In this document: one piece after another, positions 10,159-21,397 of the stretch
How the letters are laid out: every line of letters starts with the position of its first letter
Numbering within the stretch: position 1 is the stretch's first letter
Assembly (NCBI GenBank): GCA_030737875.1
Contig: CM060919.1
Coordinates: 807,285,160 to 807,349,159, forward strand
Length of the DNA stretch: 64,000 nucleotides
Origin: Allium sativum
Lineage: Eukaryota; Streptophyta; Magnoliopsida; Asparagales; Amaryllidaceae
Reading direction: 5' to 3'
Translations under genes and position numbers: made by a program
The notes under the pieces: model-generated
Databases searched by the model: none
Told to the model about the DNA's origin: nothing
Seen by the model: only the letters and a program-made list of their open reading frames with translations

Positions 10159-13100
10159 TGTAACGACCCGCAAATCCGTACTATCTGAGTTGACTAATAA
10201 AACCACACGTCCAACCCAAATTGCACAGAAATACGAATCATTATTAGAAAGAAGTTAGAGGATGAGAAATAGAAAGAAAGAAATATTAGAATAGAAGAAA
10301 ATGAAGATCACAAACTCACAGCGGAACGAAATAAATATATTAAATAACATAACTTTTGAAATACAAATCAGTAACTTTATATACATACCATCATCAGAGC
10401 ACAAGAATTATTCCTGGAACAGTTATAAACACCTGTTTCCAGATACAAACAAGGTTCACAGCGGAATATATGATAGTCTATAGCTAACCGGTGAAGCCTC
10501 CTGCTTCCAGCTCCTCCAAATGAATCTGTGAAATCCCGACTACTTGACTGCCCGTACAAATTTGGGCACCCAAGAGTTTTAGGGAAAACAAACAAAATAA
10601 ACTCTGGGTCAGTCATGGGACTGGTGTGAGTAAACTCCAACCACTTGTTTAACTTTAAAAATTCTTTCAAAAGAAAAGATAATAGTAAGACCAGCCCACA
10701 CATAAACATGGACGGTTTTTACCTTACTATAACCCAAAACACTTTGATACGAAAATCTAGTGATATTATAATAATGTCTACATCAAGTAAATAAACAAAT
10801 AGTAGAACGCTTGCATCTCACGCTCTACATATATAGTATAAAATCAAAAACCGCATGGCGCTTATTGGAGATTGGATTTCCAACTATGACAAGGTATGGA
10901 ACCACCTTCCGCTAGTGTATCTCTAGAGAGGAATACACTGGGTTCAACAAGAACGTCTTGCAACCCGGCCCACACATGGCCGACCACTCATTTCGCTTGA
11001 GTGTATCGAATGTATATCACCAACGGTTGGAATCAGCAACCGTCTCCCGACTGGGACAGCATCGAATAGAATAAGGGATTAAATGAATCTCTAGATAGGT
11101 GATTATACATCCTAATGGGTGCGACCCACATAGCCATGCTGCCTGCCCGATTTTTGTCCTTTCCTGGTTGTTGAGGCCTGAGGCTACGAATACTTACCAT
11201 TCATTGATAGCACAATCACTTTGAATGCCACGTTGTCAGATCCGTTAATCATTAGTTGAGTTTGTACAAATATTCTGGATGTTATGCTAAGGGAATAAAT
11301 CCGTTGCAACCATATATATTTATACAGACCAACCCATTTGATCATTGGAAATACTCTGTCAGACATTCATCCATTTACCTTCGTTCTGGGATTGAACGAA
11401 ACCGAAGGCACTATTTCTATTTAATAGAAAAAGCCCTTGCACTTCACTCCATCTTCGATTATCTTGATATCATCTGATTCGTAATGCTACTGCCAATACA
11501 GAGTGGTTCACGGATAATAATCCAACCGGTCTCTCCATATTGAATACGATGGTCAAAACTTCGATAGTCTGTGATTTAACTATCGAATAAAAACAAGTGT
11601 TCATCCAACATATCAAACAAATCACTGGGCTCTTTAATTAATATTTCATTAATTAAATCACATCTCCATTCTCTTATCAATATTTGTTAACCAAATATTT
11701 TCAATAATCATCTCGGCTTCTTACGCTATTTGGAAAACATTTCCATATATCGCCTTCTCTTATTTCTTATACTTAGGAAATATATTTTATTTGAAATTGA
11801 AAACAATTTCAATCACTTATCTCTTTCTCGACTACTTAAACTATCCTCAGGAAATATTTAATTTTATATTTCCAAAATAACATTACTTGGGTTAAACGAA
11901 AGCGGTATAAAACATCGTACGGCAACCCAAAATATTCTATTCAACTAACTATTATCCAACACTTCTCTTTGAGATTGGATCTTGCTATTTCTCCATTTAA
12001 AATGAAATCAATCAAGTTGGGGTAAAATTACCTCTCAGACCTTGACTGAAAACATCCTCAACTTCAAACGGCAAAACCACTTACCTCGAATAAACACACT
12101 ATAAAACCCAATTGTTCATTCTAAAACACGTGTATGGTTTTCTTTCTATTTCTAATTTATAGATTTCCCTTTTTGTTTACAATATTCTATTTTTGATTTC
12201 GTTTCCTTATCGAATTCTATATATATCGATATATAGATTTCTAATTGTCAAATTTCTTAAAAATATTCTAACTCATTAAATTCCCAGAAAAATTCGCCAT
12301 AACCTCCCCTGTATCGGGAGCATCGGGAAATTTCAAATAGCTTCCCGGTACCTTCTCATTTCAAAAAGAAAAAAGAAAAAGCCAAGCGGCTTGCCGATAC
12401 GGCGCATGAAATCTCATATATGAATTAAACATGTACCTTTTTGTCGAGCACATAAATTTAAATCTTCATATACTTCATCCCATACCTGTCTCATGTATGT
12501 CTATACCTGTCCAATTTAGTTCAACTTCATACACTCGTTAGACTCAATTCGTTAAAGTAACTCTTTAACTAACTCTCTGCCTATCTCGCTTGTATATTTG
12601 CATATAACGCGTTTCAAATATATTTCCACTTACTTATCAACTAATTGAATTCAAATTTCAATTTAAGTTCTATATTCGAATTCGAATGTATATTTACAAT
12701 TCCAAATTCACTTTTCAAAGTTTGACTTCAATTCAACACTTGATTAACTAATTCTTCTTTGACTTAGTTAATTCTATTCAATAATAAAAAATATGATTAT
12801 TGTTTCAAAATCATCTTCTTTACTTCACTTGAGTTCACATTTATTTTCTAACTCAAGTCTAGATTTTTAAATGGAAATTCGGATTTTTATTTGCTTAAAA
12901 ATCCCTATATTTATATATATAATCCATTATGGTTTTAATGGTTTCTGGCGCTGCACTTTTAGAAATTTGATTTTTGACATATCTCATAATCTATACGACG
13001 AAATCCAGCTTTTTCTCCTCCAACAGAAAACTATTATCAAATTGGTCCTGACGTTTCTTATTTCAAAGAATTTCGACTTCAATTGATTCATGTATATTCA

Positions 13101-13297
13101 ATTGAAGTTCGAAACGATAATTTACGAACTGCAGCGCTGCGGCGAGTTCGTTTTAATTATATATATATATATATATATAAAAACTTTTGAACTGTCGTTA
13201 AAATGAATTCAACTCCATTTTAACTCTATTTGAAATCTATTTTCAAATTCCCATCCCATTCTATTTGAATTCTATATTCAATTTACATTTGAATTTC
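10159..13297 (-). repeat. Family B 3' LTR, distal half (left inverted-repeat arm)
   Basis: This is the reverse complement of 28733-31815 apart from scattered substitutions and an indel of about 40 bp near 10390-10430, present here and absent from the right arm. It contains the hairpin block at 11494-11600 and CAGTC-ATGG-GACTG at 10610-10623. The gypsy element interrupts it at 13298. Confidence 0.9.
13293..13297. repeat. Target site duplication ATTTC, left copy (right copy 24283-24287)
   Basis: ATTTC flanks both ends of the gypsy element. The empty site is seen in the right arm near 28728-28745, where a single GAAAT joins the two flanks. Confidence 0.95.
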
Positions 13298-15000
13298 TGT
13301 AACACCCCACCTCCGCTAGGGTCACTCTTTCGGGGGCACTAGCTTCTGGGGGGCGTTAGTACTGGGTAAGCATGCATAATGATATATCAAGGCAGAACAA
13401 GAACATAAATATATATGTAAAACAGAGTAAGTGAGAACAAAACAGCGGAATATCTCAAACCATCTCAAAACAAGTTTAGTACATCATAAAGTCAACTGCC
13501 AAAATAAACATGTCTAGTACATCATAAACAGAAATACTGAAATACATAGTGCTATCCCCAAAAATAAAGATGATAAACCATAGCGAGCTCAATGTCCAGG
13601 CATACATGAGTTATCCAGCAAACAAGCAAGCGATCCAAGCTAAGCACCACTATTCCTTCCCTGAGAACCTGGGGGGGGGACGGAAGAAAAGAAGCGAAAG
13701 AAAACAGGTCAGTCAAAAAGACTGGTAAGCCCTACTACGATCAGTCTATAAACTAATAAAGTTAACATCATGATGGAAACTGAGATGAACATACTGTCAA
13801 TAGATAAAGGTGTCATCACATAGAGAAGATTAAGCTTTGCACCACGGTGTACTAGCAGACTAACATAACAGGTATTGATCCCTCAGCCCAAAACTTTGGC
13901 CCAATAACATGAAGTGACCTTAATACAAGGCCCAGCCCAACGGTCTAGTCGATCGGCTCCCTATAAACCTAACACGTCAAGTGTTGGTGTCCATACGGCC
14001 CACATATGGTTGTAGTCAGACTGTGCTGGGTCCACCTTTGGGTGTATCAAGCCCTCGGGTGTCAACCCCAGACACCTAAGCAATAATGCACAGTCTAAAC
14101 CTACTGGTACCCGTGCCTCGAGTTTGTCCAACACCGGACTACGTGCACGTCCGTAGCCCGCTTGGACCCGCACCGCTGTACCACTCAGCCGTCGCTTTTT
14201 GGTCGCTTACATCCGTCCAGTAATCGTGCCCCCGCCCTAGCCTAGCCTCTAGGGTTGTGAATGATACCAAACTGGGATTACTGCTGGAACAGACCACGTT
14301 ACTAGGGTTTTCTAAGAGGGTTAAGTGTGGTTTAACCCCTCACTAATCATGGATTAAATTAGTTAAGTGTAACCAACAGTTCACCACTTAACCCCATTTA
14401 ATCCCTCGTATTCCCCAAAATTGGTTAAGTATTAGTGGGCCATGACTTAACCCTAATCATGAGGCATTAATTAATTTAATGCATTCAACCTCTCACATTA
14501 GACCTTGTTGTGGTTACTAGTTAGGCCGGGCGGGTCCGGGTAGGTTTACACCACAACTTAGTCTAACCTCGGGTTTCACGTGCAACATGACCAACTACTC
14601 ATATTGGGTCCTATTGCTTGTAGCCACTAGTTAAGCCGGTCGGTTCCGGGTAGGTTTATGCTACAAACTCAACCCAACCTCGAGTTGGCCACACTTATGT
14701 TTTCTAAGTGTCATGTCCACTTTAATTTCAAAACATAATTACAAGTTTAACAAATACTTGGGTAGACCTAACTTAATAGGTAAATTCCCAAGGGGTAGAC
14801 CTAACTTAATAGGTAAATTCCCAATCTTATATTTTCATGTATTTTTAAGTTTCACCCAAACCCCCAACGTCATTCTATCGCTTACATATTCGTCATAACG
14901 CATGAAGGATAGAAAGAGGGAACTTGGCCCAACATACATGATGAATCTTACATATCATAATAAACATGCATAACATGTTGGACTTGCATAACTTAGCATG

Positions 15001-15348
15001 GTGAACTTGCATAAAACATGCATAACTTGTCAAACTTACAAATCATGGCATAGTGAACTTGCATAAACATGCATAACTTGTTAAACTTGCAAATCATGGC
15101 ATAGTGAACTTGCATAAACATGCATAACTTGTTAAACTTGCAAATCATGGCATAGTGAACTTGCATAAACATGCATAACTTGTTAAACTTGCAAATCATG
15201 GCATAGTGAACTTGCATAACTTGTTAAACTTGCAAATCATGGCATAGTGAACTTGCATAAACATGCATAACTTATCAAACATGTGTAACATAGCATAGTG
15301 AACTCACATAAGCATGCATAACTTATTAAACATGCATAACATAGCATA
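15001..15348. repeat. 51-bp minisatellite in the 3' LTR
   Basis: Seven units begin GTGAACTTGCATAA or a close variant; three are identical 51-bp copies and one is shortened to 41 bp. The 5' LTR (23105-23401) has one fewer of the identical copies. A repeated-peptide frame on the minus strand here is just this repeat translated. Confidence 0.9.
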
Positions 15349-15742
15349 AATCCCAACTTTCATCACATATTAACTTTAGAGTTTCTAAAATGAAGGTAAG
15401 AGGGCTTACAAATATTATGAAGACTCAAATCTACTAATAAAGATTGAGAAGCCCCTTTATGCAAGCATAAAAACCCAAAACAAAGCTCCAATAAGAAATA
15501 CTCTTGACAAAAATCCCAAAAACTCTAGCTTAGCAAATAAAACTTGCAACTTGATGAGGTATGCAAGCTAATGATCATTCATACAATTTAGAAATACTTG
15601 TATGAACATCATAATCTTCATAGGAATGATTTATGAAGGGGTTGGAGGCTAGGGTTTTTAAGTGGAGGCCATTTGAGAAATCAATTTGACATAGTTTGGT
15701 TGCTAGAATGAATAATGGGGTTTTAGGGTAGGATTAGGGTTG

Positions 15743-15750
15743 TATTTATA
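15743..15750 (-). promoter_or_regulatory. Probable LTR TATA box (3' LTR); 5' LTR copy at 23796-23803
   Basis: TATAAATA on the minus strand lies about 480 bp inside the U3 end. The same CTATAAATA context occurs in the solo LTR (47805-47813) and in both family C LTRs (34491-34500 and near 41937). The copy in the 5' LTR would drive the element. If this is the start region, the leader before gag includes about 2.4 kb of R/U5. Confidence 0.55.
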
Positions 15751-16229
15751 GAAGATTAGAGTGTTTTTAGCCCTAGGATTAACCCTAGGTTAGTTTAGGC
15801 CCGTCAGATTTCGGAATTCTCTAGAACCAAGCCACACAAGCCCAGATCAAAATGGTGCGTCAGGCAAAACTGCCTGGCTACCCCGTGTCGACAGGGCTGT
15901 CGACAGGGCAGTCGACCCCCTTAGACCCCTGTCGACATGCCTGTCGACTTGGGGGTCTTGGCAGGAATTTTCCCGCTGACGCCAGTTGTGCCTTATCCTT
16001 TGTTTTTAATTTAAAATTTAAATCTGTCTTTATTATGGAAATTTCTAAAAACTTAAATGGGCCTTAACTGGGTCATACTGACTCCGATTTTCGAAAACTC
16101 GGACTCTATTTCGCGTATTTTTCCGAGACGAACGCAATGGCATAGCCCGTTTCCCTTGATTCAGATTTTTAAATTAAATTCTGCCTCAATTTATATCTTA
16201 ACAGGTTATTGAAAATACGGGTTGTTACA

Positions 16230-16247
16230 TCCTCCCCTCCTTAAAGG
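16230..16247 (-). other. Polypurine tract of the gypsy element
   Basis: The minus strand reads CTTTAAGGAGGGGAGGA directly before the 3' LTR, preceded by the block TTTCGGGGACGAAATC. This block is also found at the ends of families B and C. Confidence 0.9.
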
Positions 16248-16777
16248 ATTTCGTCCCCGAAATCTTCAAGTTAGGAAGGACGTATCCTACCATCCAATCA
16301 TCCATCTACTCATAACATCATCCACGCGCAATCATTGTCCTTACAAGATTCTAAATGTTGTATGAACATATGCAAAGGTGTGTGTATATGTACTTATCTA
16401 ATGCAAGGATCAATGCAAAATATGTTAGTGAAATGTATCCACATGTATGCAATTCCTAACATAATGTATAATATCTATATGTGTGCACATAACATACACC
16501 CATATGCAACATCCATGTGATAACACACAATTTTCATCCATGAATAAACATAAACACTCATGCATATGCAATATGAGGAGTGTGCGAGCCGATCTAGTGC
16601 CTAATCGTGTATAATGCATCCACGAGCAACCACTTGCAAACACTTGCAACCACTTGCAACCATCAAGCATAACATGTTTCAAACACATGTTTCATCCAAA
16701 GGGTTTCTACCTAAGGTTCTCATGACAAGATTAACACGATAAACTAGATAAATATGGATAGCAAAGAGAAAGATATG

Positions 16778-16879
16778 CTAATAAAGAAAAGAGATTGAGA
16801 GTGTACCCTCAAAAAGGAATGGATAAAGCCTACGCATCTTCTCCTCGGTTTCCCAAGTTGCGTCTTCTTCGGCTTCACT
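16778..16879 (-). pseudogene. End of the gypsy chromodomain-like tail, beyond a stop
   Basis: After the TAG at 16880-16882 the same frame stays open for 33 codons (SEAEEDATWETEEKMRRLYP...) to a TAG at 16778-16780. The EATWE-type segment and the final YPFLF are typical of chromodomain-like tails in plant chromoviruses. The stop sits where that family normally has a tryptophan, so a TGG to TAG change is the simplest explanation. Confidence 0.75.
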
Positions 16880-17551
16880 CTATTGAACCTTCACCAATTT
16901 GACCTCACGATTCCTTAGCTTCTTGGTCTCTGTCCCCAAGATATGAATCGGGGCTCTCCTCAAAGTAGCTTCTTTCTCCACTTCCACATCTTCCAAAACA
17001 CTTGGCTCCACAATCTCAGCTGATTTATGCAAACACTTCCGGAGATGCGAGACATGAAAGACATTATGCACCCCGGACAGCTTCTCGGGCAATTGTACTT
17101 TATAAGCCATCTTCCCAATTCTTTCTATGATAGGGAAGGGTCCAACAAATCTCGGTGCTAACTTCCCAACAGCTCCAAATCGGACCACATTCCGCAAAGG
17201 AGAAACCTTTACGAAAACCATATCCCCAACATCAAACTCCAAATCGGATCTTCGCTTATTAGCATAGGATTTTTGTCTGTCCTGGGCTGCCTTCATCCGT
17301 CTCCTAATCAACTCGACTTTCTCGGATGTATCTCTAATCATGTCAGGCCCAAGTATAAGCTTATCTGTAGTCTCCCACCAACATGTGGGTGACTTGCACG
17401 GTCTCCCATATAAAGCCTCAAACGGTGCCATCCCAATGCTTGCCTGATAACTGTTATTATAAGCAAATTCCACAAGAGGAAGATGGTCTTCCCAAGTACC
17501 ACCAAAATCCAGAATGCAAAGCCTCAACAAGTCCTCAAGTACCCTATTCAC
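16880..17551 (-). pseudogene. Gypsy integrase C-terminal part with chromodomain-like start
   Basis: 223 codons continue the integrase after an in-frame TAG. Visible parts are the end of the catalytic core (AYNNSYQASIGMAPFEALYG, about residues 30-49), the linker (WETTDKLILGP, 59-69), a GPF-type motif (GKLAPRFVGPFPII, 129-142), the HNVFHVSHLRKCL junction (162-174) and the beginning of a chromodomain-like region (ILGTETKKLRNREVKLVKVQ, 204-223). It ends at the TAG at 16880-16882. It is in the same frame as 17561-18097 and has no start codon of its own, so it would be made only by readthrough. Confidence 0.85.
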
Positions 17552-17560
17552 CCTTTCTGT

Positions 17561-18183
17561 CTAACCGTCCGTTTGTGGGTGATAAGCCGTACTCAGGTTC
17601 AACCTTGTGCCCAAGGCCTCCTGCAAGCTATTCCAGAACTGACTTGTAAAGATTGGGTCGCGGTCACTGACAATACTAGAAGGGACTCCATGAAGTCTCA
17701 CAATCTCACGAAGATATACAGACGCTAGCCAAGATGCTGTCCTCTTGCTCTTCACCGGAATAAAATGAGCACTCTTCGTAAGTCTATCCACAATAACCCA
17801 AATGCTCGTATTCCCTTTTCTTGACCTTGGAAGCCCATCAATAAAGTCCATGGAGATACTCTCCCACTTCCAAAGTGGAACGTCCAGAGGATGCAATAGC
17901 CCACCGGGCTTCTTTGACTCAGCCTTAACTTGCTGGCAAATGATACATCTAGAGACAAACTCCGCCACATCCTTCTTCATTCCAGGCCAAAAGAAAATAC
18001 GCCTCATATCTTGGTACATCTTATCCCCGCCTGGATGTATAGTCAATTTAGAGCGATGTGCTTCTTCCAGAACTTTCCTTACTAAATCTTCTATCATGGG
18101 AACACATAACCTTCCATCTCTCCTCAGCCAACCCTTGTCATCAACAGAATATCGAGCGAGGTGACTAGACGTCTCCCCTCGAG
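17561..18183 (-). pseudogene. Gypsy integrase zinc-binding domain and most of the catalytic core, broken
   Basis: This lies downstream of the gag-RNase H frame in a different phase. Counted from the first Met at 18097, the HHCC zinc site is H14, H21, C51, C54. The catalytic core has D84 (SMDFIDGLP) and D145 (VSDRDPIF). The third catalytic residue should come 36 positions after D145, and the Glu codon is there at 17555-17557. However, a TAG at 17561-17563 lies two codons before it, where this family has a glutamine (CAG to TAG is one transition). Upstream, about 28 open codons link back to a phase change near 18184-18190. So this copy cannot make an active integrase without both readthrough and frame correction. 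Confidence 0.9.
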
Positions 18184-21100
18184 TCAGCTATCCATAATCT
18201 CAACTATCTGAGGGTCTTCCTTCTGCGAAGCCCCAACTTGATCCAGAAGGGTAGGCCTGAGCTCAAGAGATGCTAAAGAACCGGTCATCGACTCAACTGC
18301 CAAAGAGAAATCAAAGGTTGCCAAGAACTCTAAATTCTTCATCTCAACAAATAGAGGACTTAGTGTCAACCTTTTTCTACTCAACGCATCTGCTACAACA
18401 TTCCCCTTGCCAGGGGTATAGGCTATATCAAAATCGTAGGACGCCAAGAATTCCATCCACCTTTGCTGCCTCAAGTTCAGATCCTTCTGCGAAAAGAGAT
18501 ACTTCAAAGACTTATGATCAGTATATAGCTCAAATCTTTCTCCCAGAAGATAATGACGCCAAGCCTTGAGTGCATATACTATCGCTGCCAGCTCTAGATC
18601 ATGAGTGGGATAGTTCTTCTCATGCACCTTAAGTTGTCTACCACCAAAACATATAACTCTGCCTTCTTGCATCAGAACGGCGCCCAATCCCATGCCACAA
18701 GCATCAGTGTACACGGTAAACATCTTACCACCATCAGGTAAAGCTAGAACTGGTGCTGAGGTAAGGGCTCTTTTGAGTCTTTGAAAAGCAAGCTCACAGT
18801 CCATATCCCAAGCAAAAACCAAGTTCTTCTTCGTCAACTTAGTAAGAGGAGCGGATATCTTTGCGAAGTCCTTGATGAACTTCCGGTAAAAGCCTGCAAG
18901 ACCTAGAAAACTTCTGACTTCGGTTGCATTCCTTGGAGTCTTCCAATCCCGAACCGCAACCACTTTAGCGGGATCCACCGCTAAGCCCTGCTTAGACACT
19001 ATATGCCCAAGGAATCTTACTTCCCTTCTCCAAAAGTGACACTTGGAGAACTTGGCCTTTAATTGATGCGCTCTAAGCGTATCCATCACCTCTACAAGAT
19101 GCCTCGCGTGCTCTTCTTCATCCTTGGAGAAGATCAGAATATCATCCACAAAGACCACGACAAACTTGTTCAAGAACTCTCGAAACACCCTACTCATCAA
19201 GTCCACGAAATACGCGGGTGCATTCGTCAAACCGAACGGCATAACAAGCCAATCAAAGAATCCATCTGGAGTTCTGAATGCAGTCTTGTCTATACTATCT
19301 TCAGCCACTCTGAGCTGATGAAATCCAGTAGCAAGATCAAGCTGAGAGAAAACAGAAGCACCAACAAGCTGGTCAAAAAGATCATCAATCCTCGGTAATG
19401 GGTGTCTGTTCTTCTTAGTCAGCTTATTCAACTCTCTATAGTCCACACAAAGTCGAAGAGAACCATCTGCCTTAGTAGCAAACACCACAGGCGCTCCCCA
19501 TTCGGATATACTTCGTCTGATGAAGTTCTTCTCAAGCAACTCCTTTATTTGCTTGCTGAGCTCCCGTCTCTCACGCGGAGCCATGTGCCGAACGGGCAAA
19601 GAAACAGGCTTAGCATTATCCACCAGATAAATGCGAAAATCAATCTCTCGTTTAGGGGGCAACCCCTTAACTTCTTCAAAAACATCTGGATAATCTCGGA
19701 CCACCCTTATAGACTGAAGGGTTTCCTCTGGCGAGTCGAGAGATTCAAGATAGCACAACATGACGGGATCCTTCGGATTGCATGAAATCTTTAAGGTGTT
19801 GCCAAGGCGAGTCACAAGCCTCACAACCCTATGCTCACAATCAAGAATGGCTCCATATCTAGACAGCCAGTCCATGCCCAAAATCAATCCGTATCCCCTG
19901 AAACCAAGAACATACGCACTACACAAGAACTCTACACTGAGTATAGAGATCCTCAGATCCTCACATATCATAGATAGATGAGCAGAACCCCCAATGGGAT
20001 TCGAAACACAAACGGGATCATCCACTAAGCTAGTACTAAGGTGCAAACTATCAACAAGATCGGATGAAATAAAGCTATGTGATGCACCAGAATCAAATAA
20101 GGTACGAACTGGAAGATCGGAAACATAAACAAGGTTCTCAACAGAAACAATACCTCGTTCGGGAACTGGAGTGTTTTTGAGAGCATGAACTTGCCCTCCT
20201 GAAGATCCAGCCTGCCCTTTCTTCTTCGGGCATTCCTTGCTAAAGTGACCAGTCTCACCACAGGAAAAACATCCACCACTAAGCTTCCTTTTCTTCTTCC
20301 TACAATCCTTAGCAAAGTGTCCAGGTATACCACAGTAATTGCACTTTCCCTTGCCTTTGTTATTGTTCCCCTTCTTGTTCTTACTCTGATTCCCCTGACT
20401 GCTTTGACCACCTTGATTGCCTTTACCCTGAGAATCGGTCTTCTTTGCTTGGGTATCACTCGACTTGACCTCTTTCTTTCCATCTCCTTGAAGTAGGGCC
20501 ACAAAGGTAGCTCTATGCAGAATATGCGACATTGCCAAACCCTGCAGTGGCTCATTCAACCCTCTAGCAAATCGGAGAGCCTTCTTCTCAGGGGTGTTCA
20601 CCATATCCATACCAAAACGGGCCAGCTGATTAAACTTGTTCACATACTCCTTGACAGTCATATCACCTTGCTTTAATGCAATGAACTTCTCCATCTGTAA
20701 ATTCGCCTCAGCAGAGGATAGAAACTTGGCCACAAATCTAGCTCTCAAATCGGCCCAAGTCTCGACGGGCCTCGTCCCATTGGTGACCTCCCACCAATAG
20801 GCTGCTTCGTCCTTCAAAAGCCACACTGTCAATAAGATCTTCCTCTCGTCATCAATCCCAAAGATAGCAAACAAGTCCTCAGTGTCTTTCAGCCAATTCC
20901 TAGCTTCAACAAAAGATTCCGTGCCTAGGAAATTCTTGCCTCCCATCGCCTTGAAGTCTTTACAAACCTTTGTGAACTCAACCTGAGGATGCTGAGGGGG
21001 AGGAGGAGGAAGAGGAGCCTCAGCAACTGGAGGAGGAGGAGCAGGAACTACCGGAGGAGGGACATTAGGGTGAGGATTCTCAACTACAGGAGGAGGAGTG

Positions 21101-21201
21101 GGAGTAGGGTTTGCGGGGCCAGCTACCACCCTAGCTTCTAGAAGTCTCCTATACCAGAGTGGTACGTTTACCCCATCTGGGATGGCAAGATTCTCAGCCA
21201 T
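18184..21201 (-). CDS. gag-pol: Gypsy gag-protease-RT-RNase H polyprotein (intact part)
   Basis: 1,005 codons from an ATG 180 bp after the primer site. Gag: a proline-rich segment (residues 32-72), the retrotransposon gag domain (about 80-240, with [10 protein letters not shown] and RFVAKF), a basic Q/G/K linker, and two zinc knuckles C-X2-C-X4-H-X4-C at 287-300 and 311-324. Protease: [10 protein letters not shown] with the active Asp at 370. RT: LDLATGF (621-627) and the catalytic FVDD (684-687), with MPFGLTNAP at 654-662. RNase H: Asp833 (YTDACG), Glu870, Asp895 (YTDHKSL) and Asp938, then a connector ending QIVEIMDS. The TGA at 18184-18186 follows a one-base phase change; the integrase continues in another frame. 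These functions act in the virus-like particle: packaging, maturation, and RNA-to-DNA copying. All catalytic residues of this part are present. Confidence 0.95.
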   Translation of the reverse strand: MAENLAIPDGVNVPLWYRRLLEARVVAGPANPTPTPPPVVENPHPNVPPPVVPAPPPPVAEAPLPPPPPQHPQVEFTKVCKDFKAMGGKNFLGTESFVEARNWLKDTEDLFAIFGIDDERKILLTVWLLKDEAAYWWEVTNGTRPVETWADLRARFVAKFLSSAEANLQMEKFIALKQGDMTVKEYVNKFNQLARFGMDMVNTPEKKALRFARGLNEPLQGLAMSHILHRATFVALLQGDGKKEVKSSDTQAKKTDSQGKGNQGGQSSQGNQSKNKKGNNNKGKGKCNYCGIPGHFAKDCRKKKRKLSGGCFSCGETGHFSKECPKKKGQAGSSGGQVHALKNTPVPERGIVSVENLVYVSDLPVRTLFDSGASHSFISSDLVDSLHLSTSLVDDPVCVSNPIGGSAHLSMICEDLRISILSVEFLCSAYVLGFRGYGLILGMDWLSRYGAILDCEHRVVRLVTRLGNTLKISCNPKDPVMLCYLESLDSPEETLQSIRVVRDYPDVFEEVKGLPPKREIDFRIYLVDNAKPVSLPVRHMAPRERRELSKQIKELLEKNFIRRSISEWGAPVVFATKADGSLRLCVDYRELNKLTKKNRHPLPRIDDLFDQLVGASVFSQLDLATGFHQLRVAEDSIDKTAFRTPDGFFDWLVMPFGLTNAPAYFVDLMSRVFREFLNKFVVVFVDDILIFSKDEEEHARHLVEVMDTLRAHQLKAKFSKCHFWRREVRFLGHIVSKQGLAVDPAKVVAVRDWKTPRNATEVRSFLGLAGFYRKFIKDFAKISAPLTKLTKKNLVFAWDMDCELAFQRLKRALTSAPVLALPDGGKMFTVYTDACGMGLGAVLMQEGRVICFGGRQLKVHEKNYPTHDLELAAIVYALKAWRHYLLGERFELYTDHKSLKYLFSQKDLNLRQQRWMEFLASYDFDIAYTPGKGNVVADALSRKRLTLSPLFVEMKNLEFLATFDFSLAVESMTGSLASLELRPTLLDQVGASQKEDPQIVEIMDS

Positions 21202-21380
21202 ACTGAAACGAAAGATAAGATAAGATTAGGTCAAGGGAACGAAGGATAACTCTAATGGCTTTTTGGGGAATAGCCTTTTTAAAATACTAGACTTTTCTTT
21301 GGAAAATACTTTATACTTGTTTTGAAAATAGTTTTTCAAAAGTCTTTTAAAAACTTTTTGTTCTTTCTTGTAAACCTTAT

Positions 21381-21392
21381 GCTCTGATACCA
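21381..21392 (-). other. Primer binding site of the gypsy element (tRNA-iMet)
   Basis: The minus strand reads TGGTATCAGAGC, complementary to the 3' end of initiator tRNA-Met, five bases inside the 5' LTR. Confidence 0.95.
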
Positions 21393-21397
21393 AATTT

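Larger units (their letters stand above)
13298..16229 (-). repeat. Gypsy 3' LTR (2,932 bp)
   Basis: It runs from TGTAACACCCC to CGGGTTGTTACA on the plus strand. Internal landmarks, from left to right, are a CAGTC-AAAAA-GACTG hairpin (13710-13724), a palindromic TTAAGT/ACTTAA block with three units (about 14310-14450), paired hairpins (14498-14677), a duplicated 33-bp unit (14760-14824), a 51-bp minisatellite (15001-15348), a TATA box on the minus strand (15743-15750) and GTCGAC palindromes (15886-15950). Confidence 0.95.

Noticed and set aside
14993..15217. Repeated-peptide frame on the minus strand
   Set aside because: It is only the 51-bp minisatellite, whose unit length is a multiple of three.
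15001..15348. CRISPR-like spaced repeat
   Set aside because: Units are contiguous with no unique spacers, in plant DNA; this is a minisatellite.
20025..20555. 176-codon frame on the minus strand inside gag-pol
   Set aside because: It is a shadow of the gag-protease frame in another phase; the same bases encode the zinc knuckles and protease in the main frame.
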